This document shows positions 5,631-11,788 of a DNA stretch of 11,788 nt, piece by piece (the first letter of the stretch is position 1; each line of letters opens with the position of its first letter). The position numbers and the translations under genes are program-made. Under the pieces are notes generated by a model, which did no database searches, had not been told where the DNA came from, and worked only from the letters and a program-made list of their open reading frames with translations. The stretch comes from Nitrosomonadales bacterium (lineage in GTDB: Bacteria; Pseudomonadota; Gammaproteobacteria; Burkholderiales; Gallionellaceae): the NCBI GenBank assembly GCA_003235435.1, contig QJWF01000073.1, positions 1 to 11,788 of the forward strand, given 5' to 3'.

Positions 5631-8270
5631 ATGGCAACCAATCTTCTGATCGTCGAATCACCGGCCAAGGCCAAAACACTGCAAAAATACCTTGGCAAGA
5701 ATTTCGAAATACTTGCTTCATACGGGCATGTGCGCGATTTGGTCCCGAAATCCGGCGCTGTCGATCCCGACAATGGCTTCGCGATGAAGTACGAAACTAT
5801 CGCGCGCAACAGCAAGCATATGGATGCGATTGCCAGGGCCGCCGCTTCAGCAGACAACATCTTTCTGGCACCCGACCCTGACCGGGAAGGAGAGGCCATT
5901 GCCTGGCACATTGCCGAGTTGCTCAAAGCCAAGCGCGGCCTGAAAGGCAAGCACCTGCAACGCGTGGTGTTCTATGAGATCACTCAGTCGGCGGTGCGTG
6001 AAGCGGTCGCGCATCCGCGCGAAATTTCGCAGTCCCTGGTAAACGCGCAACAGGCAAGGCGTGCGCTCGATTACCTGGTCGGCTTCAATCTTTCGCCTCT
6101 GCTGTGGCGCAAGATTCGACCGGGATTGTCCGCAGGTCGCGTGCAAAGCCCCGCGTTGCGAATGATCGTCGAGCGTGAACTCGAGATCGAGGCGTTCAAG
6201 AGCCAGGAATACTGGACCGTGCATCTGGAAAGCCACAAGGATCACCAGTCGTTCAACGCAAAGTTGTTCCAGTACCAGGGCAAGAAGCTGGAACAACTCA
6301 GTATCGCCAGCCAGGCGGAATATGACGCGATACACGCAAAGCTTCGCGATGCCAAGCTGCCCCCCAAGGTGGTGCGCGTCGAGAAGAAAGCCAAACAGCG
6401 TTATGCCGCCGCGCCGTTCACCACATCCACATTGCAGCAGGAAGCTGTACGCAAGCTGGGCATGACCGCCGATCGCACGATGCGCACCGCCCAGTCGCTG
6501 TATGAGGGTGTGGACATCGGCGGCCAGACGGTCGGCCTGATCTCGTACATGCGCACCGATTCGGTTGCGCTGGCGAAGGAAGCGGTGCAGGAAATCCGCG
6601 AGTACATCAAGGATAATTTTTCGTCGGAATATCTTCCAAGCACCCAGCCGACCTTCAAGAGCAAGACCAAGAACGCGCAGGAATCGCACGAGGCGATACG
6701 CCCGACCTCGATAACGCGCACCCCGGACAGCATACGCGGCCATCTGACCGCCGATCAGGCGCGCCTGTACGAGATGATCTGGAAACGCACTCTTGCATGC
6801 CAGATGTCCCCGGCACGTTTCGATACCGTCAGCGTCGATATACGGCTGGGCGGCGACAACACGCTGTTCCGTGCCAACGGCCAGGTGCTGGTGTTCCCGG
6901 GCTTCATCAGCGTATATATGGAGGACGTGGATGACGCGACCGAGGAAGAGGGCGGCAAGCTGCCGCCGCTGGCCGAAGGCGATGTGCTGCCGATCGACAA
7001 GCTGTACGGCGAACAGCATTTCACCCAGCCGCCGCCGCGATATTCGGAAGCCAGTCTGGTCAAGGCCCTTGAAGAGCACGGCATCGGCCGCCCGTCCACT
7101 TACGCCACCATCATCTCAACGCTGCAGGCGCGTGAATATGCCGTATTGGACAAAAAACGCTTTGTCCCCACCGATGTCGGTCGCATCGTCAACAAGTTTC
7201 TCACGGAGCATTTCACCCGCTATGTGGACTATGGTTTTACCGCGCACCTCGAGGACGAGCTGGACGAAGTGTCAGAGGGCAAGCGCGACTGGATACCGGT
7301 GCTGGATGAATTCTGGAAGGGTTTCAACAAACTTGTCTCCGAAAAGCAAACCATAGAACGCAAGGACGTCACGCAGGAACTGATCGGTGAGGCTTGCCCC
7401 AAATGCGGCAAACCGCTGTCCAAACGGCTGGGCAAGCGCGGCAGCTTCATCGGCTGCACCGGATTCCCCGAATGCGACTACACCCGCAGTCTGGGCGGTG
7501 AAGCCGAAGATGATGGCACCGCGCGGCGCGAGCTTGGCAAGCACGCCGAGACCGGCCAGACAGTACTGCTGCTTCGCGGACCGTATGGCTACTACGTGCA
7601 ACTCGGCGAAGCGGTGGAAGGCGAAAAGACCAAACCGAAACGCGTGTCATGGCCCAAGGAATCGCCACTGGAACAGGCCGATTTGAGCACCGCTTTGAAA
7701 CTGCTCTCATTGCCGCGCGAACTCGGCACACACCCGGCTTCAGGCAAGAAAGTCATCGTCAACATCGGCCGATTCGGCCCCTACATCGGACACGATGGCA
7801 AGTTCAAATCCATCCCGCGCAGCGATAGCATATTCGACATCAGCCTCGATCGCGCGGTGGATTTGCTTGCACAGGCACGCGAAGGCTCCACGGTGCTGCG
7901 CGTTCTAGGCGACCACCCGGACGACAACACCAGCGTGGAGATCTGCAGCGGCCGCTACGGTCCTTATGTCCGCCACGGCAAGATCAACGCTACGCTGCCC
8001 AAGGGAATTACGCCGGAAGCAGTAACACTGGAGGAGGCCGTCGAACTGATTGCAGCCAAGGCAGCCAAGGGTCCTGTCAACAAGAAAGCCGGCAGCAATA
8101 AAACGGCGGCAAAATCCAAAGTCAAGCCGGCAGCAAAATCCGCCGAGCCCAAGACTGCTTCTGCCAAAACAAAGACGGTTACCAGGACAACCAAACCGGC
8201 TGCAAGAAAAACAGCGGCCGGCAAGCCAAAAAAACCAGCAGCCAAGAAAGGTGCAAAGACCAAAAAGTAA
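5631..8270 (+). CDS. topA: DNA topoisomerase I (type IA, omega protein)
   Basis: Relaxes negatively supercoiled DNA by transient single-strand cleavage. The 879-residue protein (E. coli 865) has the TOPRIM domain at the start, NLLIVESPAKAKT with Glu9 and DPDREGEA with Asp82, Asp84 and Glu86 as acidic metal-binding residues, then the type IA core with the catalytic tyrosine Tyr306 in LISYMRTDS (E. coli Tyr319). One four-cysteine zinc ribbon follows (Cys589, Cys592, Cys609, Cys615). In place of the further zinc ribbons of E. coli there are three Topo_C-like repeats, recognisable by RGPYGYYVQLG (649-659), IGRFGPYIGHDGKF (712-725) and SGRYGPYVRHGK (773-784). Residues about 814-879 are a Lys/Ala/Pro-rich tail, probably disordered and DNA-binding. 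The start MATNLLIVESPAK is standard; no clear ribosome binding site is seen 16 nt after smg. No terminator hairpin is visible in the 47-nt convergent gap that follows. Confidence 0.98.
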   Translation: MATNLLIVESPAKAKTLQKYLGKNFEILASYGHVRDLVPKSGAVDPDNGFAMKYETIARNSKHMDAIARAAASADNIFLAPDPDREGEAIAWHIAELLKAKRGLKGKHLQRVVFYEITQSAVREAVAHPREISQSLVNAQQARRALDYLVGFNLSPLLWRKIRPGLSAGRVQSPALRMIVERELEIEAFKSQEYWTVHLESHKDHQSFNAKLFQYQGKKLEQLSIASQAEYDAIHAKLRDAKLPPKVVRVEKKAKQRYAAAPFTTSTLQQEAVRKLGMTADRTMRTAQSLYEGVDIGGQTVGLISYMRTDSVALAKEAVQEIREYIKDNFSSEYLPSTQPTFKSKTKNAQESHEAIRPTSITRTPDSIRGHLTADQARLYEMIWKRTLACQMSPARFDTVSVDIRLGGDNTLFRANGQVLVFPGFISVYMEDVDDATEEEGGKLPPLAEGDVLPIDKLYGEQHFTQPPPRYSEASLVKALEEHGIGRPSTYATIISTLQAREYAVLDKKRFVPTDVGRIVNKFLTEHFTRYVDYGFTAHLEDELDEVSEGKRDWIPVLDEFWKGFNKLVSEKQTIERKDVTQELIGEACPKCGKPLSKRLGKRGSFIGCTGFPECDYTRSLGGEAEDDGTARRELGKHAETGQTVLLLRGPYGYYVQLGEAVEGEKTKPKRVSWPKESPLEQADLSTALKLLSLPRELGTHPASGKKVIVNIGRFGPYIGHDGKFKSIPRSDSIFDISLDRAVDLLAQAREGSTVLRVLGDHPDDNTSVEICSGRYGPYVRHGKINATLPKGITPEAVTLEEAVELIAAKAAKGPVNKKAGSNKTAAKSKVKPAAKSAEPKTASAKTKTVTRTTKPAARKTAAGKPKKPAAKKGAKTKK

Positions 8271-8317
8271 TTTATTTCGGCGCTGTCTGTTTTGCGGGCG
8301 GTATCAGGTTTTCAAAA

Positions 8318-8785
8318 TTACTGGCCCGATGACTTGATCTGCCATGCGGCATGACATGCTACACACTTGTTCAATGTGTCCGATGCCATCTGCAGGATTT
8401 CCGCCGGCGATTTGCCGTCTTCTGCGGCTTTGGCAATGTCATCCATTTCCCGGTGCACGCTCATGCCCAGTTGCTTGAACTCGACGGGCAATTTCGCCAT
8501 CAATGCCGGGTTTACATCCGCTGCGCCAGCCATCCCGGCCGCACGCGCAGCCTTGGCGATGTGCTGCATGTCGCCCTGATTCACCCCTTCCAGTATTTGT
8601 TGCGTCGCGACCAGCAACCCGCGCATTTCAGACAACACCAAGTCGCGTTCGGCCGGCTGCAGCACGATCGCGGCTCTGCCATCGGAACCCTCAGTAGTAA
8701 CACCGCGGATAAAAAACCACGCAAATACTGTGATGGTTGCCAACCAAAGCAGCAGGGCGAATATTGCAAGCTTGTCCAATCTCAT
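8318..8785 (-). CDS. Membrane-anchored class II-like cytochrome c
   Basis: 155-residue protein with one N-terminal membrane segment (about 5-27, LAIFALLLWLATITVFAWFF) followed by a periplasmic, mostly helical domain. A single haem-binding motif CVACH (Cys141, Cys144, His145) lies near the C-terminus. A C-terminal CXXCH after about four predicted helices is the layout of class II cytochromes (c', c556); Met54 in the first helix could be the distal ligand, by analogy only. The anchor looks uncleaved, as no AXA site follows it. I start at ATG 8785, with AAAGAGA a few bases upstream; a TTG 24 nt earlier is in frame but would only add a polar leader. The gene is convergent with topA (47 nt) and 93 nt downstream of polA in the same direction, and has its own likely promoter. 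Electron transfer is probable; the partner is unknown, and NO or ligand binding as in cytochrome c' cannot be excluded. Confidence 0.88.
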   Translation of the reverse strand: MRLDKLAIFALLLWLATITVFAWFFIRGVTTEGSDGRAAIVLQPAERDLVLSEMRGLLVATQQILEGVNQGDMQHIAKAARAAGMAGAADVNPALMAKLPVEFKQLGMSVHREMDDIAKAAEDGKSPAEILQMASDTLNKCVACHAAWQIKSSGQ

Positions 8786-8820
8786 ATCATTCTCTTTATC
8801 GGCAATCAAAGAAAGGATGC

Positions 8821-8826
8821 AGAATA
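8821..8826 (-). promoter_or_regulatory. Probable -10 box of the cytochrome c promoter
   Basis: TATTCT on the minus strand (4 of 6 to TATAAT). It would start transcription near 8814, leaving a leader of about 28 nt before ATG 8785. No good -35 lies 17 nt upstream (the bases there are CAGAAA), which fits a promoter that needs an activator. The CRP-type palindrome is centred about 41.5 nt above the predicted start. Confidence 0.5.
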
Positions 8827-8847
8827 ATCACATTCCGATTGGATTTC

Positions 8848-8863
8848 TGTGACATATATCACA
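8848..8863. promoter_or_regulatory. CRP/FNR-family operator upstream of the cytochrome c gene
   Basis: TGTGA-CATATA-TCACA is an exact match to the TGTGA-N6-TCACA consensus of CRP-type regulators. Read as an FNR-type site (TTGAT-N4-ATCAA) the same bases match only 7 of 10. It lies wholly in the gap between the polA stop (8881-8879) and the cytochrome start, centred about 70 nt before the ATG. Its distance to TATTCT fits class II activation (centre near -41.5). Which family member binds (CRP/Vfr, FNR or DNR-like) cannot be told from the site alone. Confidence 0.65.
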
Positions 8864-8878
8864 CAGGTTCATGCCATA

Positions 8879-11677
8879 TCAGTGGGCCTCGTCCCAGTTC
8901 TTTCCCTCGCCCAGCTCGACCTGCAACGGCACTTTCAATTCCGCCACCCCGCACATCAGGTTGGGCAGTTTTTCCTTTAACAGATCCAGTTCATCTTGTG
9001 GGACTTCAAGCACCAGTTCATCGTGAACCTGCATGATGAGTAATGATTTCAATTTTTCCTGTTCAAGCCAGTGCTGCACTTTGATCATCGCCATTTTGAT
9101 CAGGTCCGCAGCAGTGCCCTGCATCGGCGCGTTGATCGCGGCGCGCTCTGCACCCTGGCGGCGCATGCCATTGCTGCTGTTGATCTCCGGCAGCCACAGA
9201 CGGCGGCCGAATACGGTCTCGACAAATCCTTGTTCCTTGGCTTGTAGGCGGGTGCTGTCCATGTAGTTCTTCACGCCGGGATATCGCGTAAAGTAACGTT
9301 CGATATAGGCTTGAGCGGCACTGCGCTCGATACCGAGCTGCTTGGCCAGGCCGAATGCGGACATGCCATAGATCAGGCCGAAGTTGATCACCTTGGCGTA
9401 GCGGCGCTGCTCGCTGCTGATTTCGCCCGGTACAACCATGAAGATCTCTGCGGCGGTGGCACGGTGGATGTCCTCGTTATTGGCAAATGCGCGCAGCAGA
9501 CCTTCGTCGCCGGACAAATGCGCCATGATGCGCAATTCGATCTGCGAGTAGTCGGCCGACACGATGCGGCTCCCGGCGGGTGCGATAAATGCTTCGCGTA
9601 TGCGCCGGCCTTCGGCACTGCGTATCGGAATATTCTGCAAATTGGGATCATTCGATGCAAGACGTCCAGTTACCGCCACGGCCTGTGAATAGCTGGTGTG
9701 CACGCGCCCTGTCGCGCGATCGACCGATTGCGGCAATTTGTCTGTGTAGGTGGACTTGAGTTTTGCCATGCCGCGATATTCCAGCAGGATTTTGGGCAGC
9801 GGATAATCGAGCGCCAGTTCCTGCAATACTTCCTCGTCGGTGGACGGAGAGCCGCTCGGGGTTTTCTTCACCACCGGCAAATCCAGCTTGTCGAAAAGAA
9901 TCTCCTGTATCTGCTTTGGCGAATTCAGGTTGAACGGATGTCCGGCCGCCTCGTGCGCCCTGGCTTCAAGCTCGACCAGTTTTTCACCCAGTTCGCGGCT
10001 CTGTATCTGCAACAACGCAGTATCCAGCAATACACCATTGCGTTCCATGGTGTATAGCACATGCATGCTGGGCAATTCGATATCACGATATACACGTTCC
10101 AATCCTTCCTGCGCGGCGATCTGAGGAGATAAGTTTTCATGCAATTGCAGAGTGATGTCCGCGTCCTCGGCTGCATAGCGGGTGGCAATACCGACATCAA
10201 CCTGATCGAAGCAAAGCTGTTTCGCTCCCTTGCCCACAACTTCGGTATAACTGATGGTCTTCACATTCAGATGGCGCAATGCGAGGTTGTCCATGTCATG
10301 CGATTTATGGCTTTCCAGCACGTAGGATTGAAGCAGCGTGTCATCATGGATACCGCAAAGCCGGATGCCGTGATTGGCGAAGATGTGAGTGTCATATTTG
10401 AGGTTTTGGCCAAGCTTGTGGTTCCGATCGCTTTCCAGCCAATGTTTGAGTTTGCTCAACGCATGCGAGCGTTCGATTTGGTCTGGCGCGCCGGGATAAA
10501 CATGCGCAAGCGGCAGATAAGCCGCATGGTGCGGTTGGATCGCGAATGATATCCCGACCAGTTGCGCATTCATCATGTCCAGCCCAGTCGTTTCGGTGTC
10601 TACACAGACTATCTCGGCTGCAAGGATTTTCTCAAGCCACGCGTCGAGCTGCGCTTCTGTCAGTATGGTTTCGTAAACGGCATCATCGGTGCGTGTTGGT
10701 TCGATTCCGGATGACCCATGCACGGCTGGTGTGGAGTTAGAACCGTTCATCTGCTGCCCGACCCTCTTTGCGGTATCCCCGTTGATTTCGCGCAGCCAGC
10801 TCCTGAATTCGAAGCGCTCGAAAAGCTTGCGCAACTTTTCTTTGTCGGGCGCCGGCGGCACCAGTTCGTGATAATCTTTCGGCAGACGAACATCGCTTTT
10901 CACTGTAAGCAAACGACGCGCAAGCGGCAGCCAATCGATCTTCTTGCGCAGATTCTCTCCCACCACTCCGGTAATCTCATCGGTATGTTGCAGCAGATTG
11001 TCCAGCGTTCCGTATTTGGCCAGCCATTTCACCGCGGTCTTCGGGCCGACCTTCTCGACACCGGGCACATTGTCCACCGCGTCGCCTACCAGCGTCAGGA
11101 AATCGACGATGCGTTCCGGCGGCACGCCGAACTTCACCATCACACCCGGCACATCCAGCGTCTCACTGCTCATGGTGTTTACCAGGGTCACATGCTCGTT
11201 TACCAGTTGCGCCAAGTCCTTGTCACCGGTCGCGACGATGCTGCGAGCCCCGTCATGTGCGGCCTGTTGAACCAACGTGGCGATCACATCGTCCGCTTCC
11301 ACCCCCTCCTGCGTAAGGATGTTCCAGCCAGCCGCAGCGATGGTCTGATGCAGAGGTTCGATCTGTTGTGAAAGTTCATCAGGCATGGCTGGACGATGTG
11401 CCTTGTATTCCGGGTACAGGTCATCGCGGAATGTTTTGCCTTTTGCGTCGAAAACGCACAAGCTATAATCCGCCGGGTAATCATGGCGCAGCTTGCGCAG
11501 CATGTTGAGCACGCCGTAGATCGCACCGGTAGGCTCGCCTTGCCTGTTGCGCAGATCCGGCATGGCATGAAAAGCGCGATACAGGAATGACGATCCGTCA
11601 ACCAGCAGCAGTGTTTTACCGCTTGCCGGCGGTAATGTTTTCCCGTCATTCGACGGCAACGTTTTATCCAAACTCAC
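8879..11677 (-). CDS. polA: DNA polymerase I, full-length with proofreading
   Basis: Repair and Okazaki-fragment polymerase. All three domains are present (numbering from GTG 11677, 932 aa; E. coli 928). The 5'-nuclease (about 20-300) has LLVDGSSFLYRAFHA (24-38), VFDAKGKTFRDD (76-87), GVEADD (125-130), ATGDKDLAQL and GVEKVGPKTA. The 3'-5' exonuclease is intact: VDTETTGLD (Asp360, Glu362), GQNLKYDTHIFANHGI and YAAEDAD. The polymerase has motif A DYSQIELR (Asp709), motif B RRYAKVINFGLIYG (Lys762, Tyr770) and motif C QVHDE (His885, Asp886). The start is uncertain: no ATG lies close to the conserved LLLVDG. GTG 11677 gives near-E. coli numbering; ATG 11716 (GGGAG only 3 nt upstream) gives 945 aa but its codon overlaps the start codon of the divergent gene; starts further out to 11770 would run inside that gene. 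The leader before the nuclease holds a 24-nt degenerate repeat. Confidence 0.97.
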   Translation of the reverse strand: MSLDKTLPSNDGKTLPPASGKTLLLVDGSSFLYRAFHAMPDLRNRQGEPTGAIYGVLNMLRKLRHDYPADYSLCVFDAKGKTFRDDLYPEYKAHRPAMPDELSQQIEPLHQTIAAAGWNILTQEGVEADDVIATLVQQAAHDGARSIVATGDKDLAQLVNEHVTLVNTMSSETLDVPGVMVKFGVPPERIVDFLTLVGDAVDNVPGVEKVGPKTAVKWLAKYGTLDNLLQHTDEITGVVGENLRKKIDWLPLARRLLTVKSDVRLPKDYHELVPPAPDKEKLRKLFERFEFRSWLREINGDTAKRVGQQMNGSNSTPAVHGSSGIEPTRTDDAVYETILTEAQLDAWLEKILAAEIVCVDTETTGLDMMNAQLVGISFAIQPHHAAYLPLAHVYPGAPDQIERSHALSKLKHWLESDRNHKLGQNLKYDTHIFANHGIRLCGIHDDTLLQSYVLESHKSHDMDNLALRHLNVKTISYTEVVGKGAKQLCFDQVDVGIATRYAAEDADITLQLHENLSPQIAAQEGLERVYRDIELPSMHVLYTMERNGVLLDTALLQIQSRELGEKLVELEARAHEAAGHPFNLNSPKQIQEILFDKLDLPVVKKTPSGSPSTDEEVLQELALDYPLPKILLEYRGMAKLKSTYTDKLPQSVDRATGRVHTSYSQAVAVTGRLASNDPNLQNIPIRSAEGRRIREAFIAPAGSRIVSADYSQIELRIMAHLSGDEGLLRAFANNEDIHRATAAEIFMVVPGEISSEQRRYAKVINFGLIYGMSAFGLAKQLGIERSAAQAYIERYFTRYPGVKNYMDSTRLQAKEQGFVETVFGRRLWLPEINSSNGMRRQGAERAAINAPMQGTAADLIKMAMIKVQHWLEQEKLKSLLIMQVHDELVLEVPQDELDLLKEKLPNLMCGVAELKVPLQVELGEGKNWDEAH
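11597..11668 (-). repeat. Three degenerate 24-nt repeats in the polA leader
   Basis: Three consecutive 24-nt units encode DKTLPSND (11668-11645), GKTLPPAS (11644-11621) and GKTLLLVD (11620-11597); the last one is the conserved start of the nuclease domain. Units 1 and 2 agree at 14 of 24 bases, units 2 and 3 at 15 of 24, mostly in the first 15 bases (AAAACR-TTR-CCG pattern). It looks like an old in-frame duplication that lengthened the N-terminus; with so few copies chance is possible. Confidence 0.45.
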
Positions 11678-11702
11678 TTTGTCCGTATTAAATGTAACTG
11701 TT

Positions 11703-11707
11703 AAGGA
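11703..11707 (+). promoter_or_regulatory. Ribosome binding site of the right-edge gene
   Basis: AAGGA, 7 nt before the plus-strand ATG at 11715. This well-spaced site is the main reason to accept a gene start here and to reject the longest polA readings. Confidence 0.6.
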
Positions 11708-11714
11708 AACTCGC

Positions 11715-11788
11715 ATGAACTCCCAGACCAAGCTGCCTATCCCTGTCATAACCGAAACCTGGAATTCCAAGGAAGCCTGGCGCGTGTT
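11715..11788 (+). CDS. Start of a plus-strand gene, probably LOG-family Rossmann protein (partial)
   Basis: Twenty-four codons and two extra bases run open to the window edge: MNSQTKLPIPVITETWNSKE followed by AWRV. AAGGA lies 7 nt upstream of the ATG. The piece KEAWRV(F) resembles the segment before the Rossmann fold in proteobacterial LOG-family (TIGR00730, lysine decarboxylase-like) proteins, where a KESWRVF-type stretch is followed by IMAEFVEG; this is from memory and rests on few residues. The rest of the gene is outside the window. It is head to head with polA, with at most 37 nt between the start codons. That a gene starts here is fairly likely; the family is a guess. Confidence 0.5.
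   Translation, partial: MNSQTKLPIPVITETWNSKEAWRV

Noticed and set aside
5847..7079. 410-codon open frame antisense to topA
   Set aside because: It mirrors the codon pattern of a fully conserved topA, has no recognisable domain, and is typical of frames opposite GC-rich genes.
8271..8317. Terminator between the convergent topA and cytochrome genes
   Set aside because: I looked for a GC-rich hairpin with a T-run in both directions and found none in the 47 nt.
8786..8809. TTG start of the cytochrome at 8809
   Set aside because: Adds eight polar residues before the membrane anchor and would lie at or just before the -10-derived leader; ATG 8785 has its own purine-rich site.
10718..11371. 217-codon open frame antisense to polA
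   Set aside because: Shadow of the polA 5'-nuclease region; composition (His/Arg/Gln-rich) and lack of any domain argue against a gene.
11717..11770. polA start at 11770 or other codons beyond 11716
   Set aside because: This stretch is the 5' end of a convincing plus-strand gene with a well-placed AAGGA, and it adds no conserved polymerase sequence.

Overview
The window reads as an ordinary, well-conserved housekeeping segment of a betaproteobacterial chromosome. The divergent pair def-fmt-rsmB / LysM protein-dprA-smg-topA, the protein sequences and the moderate GC content all fit. The membrane-anchored c-type cytochrome suggests a respiratory lineage such as the Nitrosomonadales/Gallionellaceae type, but that finer placement is a guess.

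Layout. On the minus strand, positions 2763 down to 1 hold def, fmt and rsmB. Def and Fmt handle N-formyl-methionine (addition to initiator tRNA, removal from the nascent chain); RsmB methylates 16S rRNA. RsmB runs off the left edge only a few residues short of its end. Divergently, from 2886 rightward on the plus strand, lie a secreted LysM protein of the TsaP type (linked to type IV pilus secretins), dprA (loads RecA on incoming single-stranded DNA), smg (DUF494, unknown function) and topA (DNA topoisomerase I). dprA, smg and topA are separated by only 13 and 16 nt and probably form one operon. The tsaP-dprA gap differs: a 125-bp stretch bounded by a 17-bp inverted repeat whose right arm carries the dprA ribosome binding site.

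Facing topA on the minus strand are a small membrane-anchored class-II-like cytochrome c (155 aa) and, upstream of it, full-length proofreading-competent polA. Between them a perfect TGTGA-N6-TCACA palindrome sits about where a class II CRP-family activator would bind relative to a TATTCT -10 box, so the cytochrome gene probably has its own activator-dependent promoter. At the right edge a new plus-strand gene begins (24 codons visible, probably a LOG-family protein), head to head with polA. The polA N-terminus has an extra leader built from a degenerate 24-nt repeat.

The window is almost fully coding: the largest gaps are about 120 nt, and I see no tRNA, rRNA, IS element, CRISPR array or prophage gene. 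I did not find an undescribed multi-gene system. The points worth a second look are the inverted repeat before dprA, the CRP/FNR-type cytochrome promoter, the polA leader repeat with the polA/LOG start arrangement, and the pairing of a pilus-associated protein with the DNA-uptake gene dprA.
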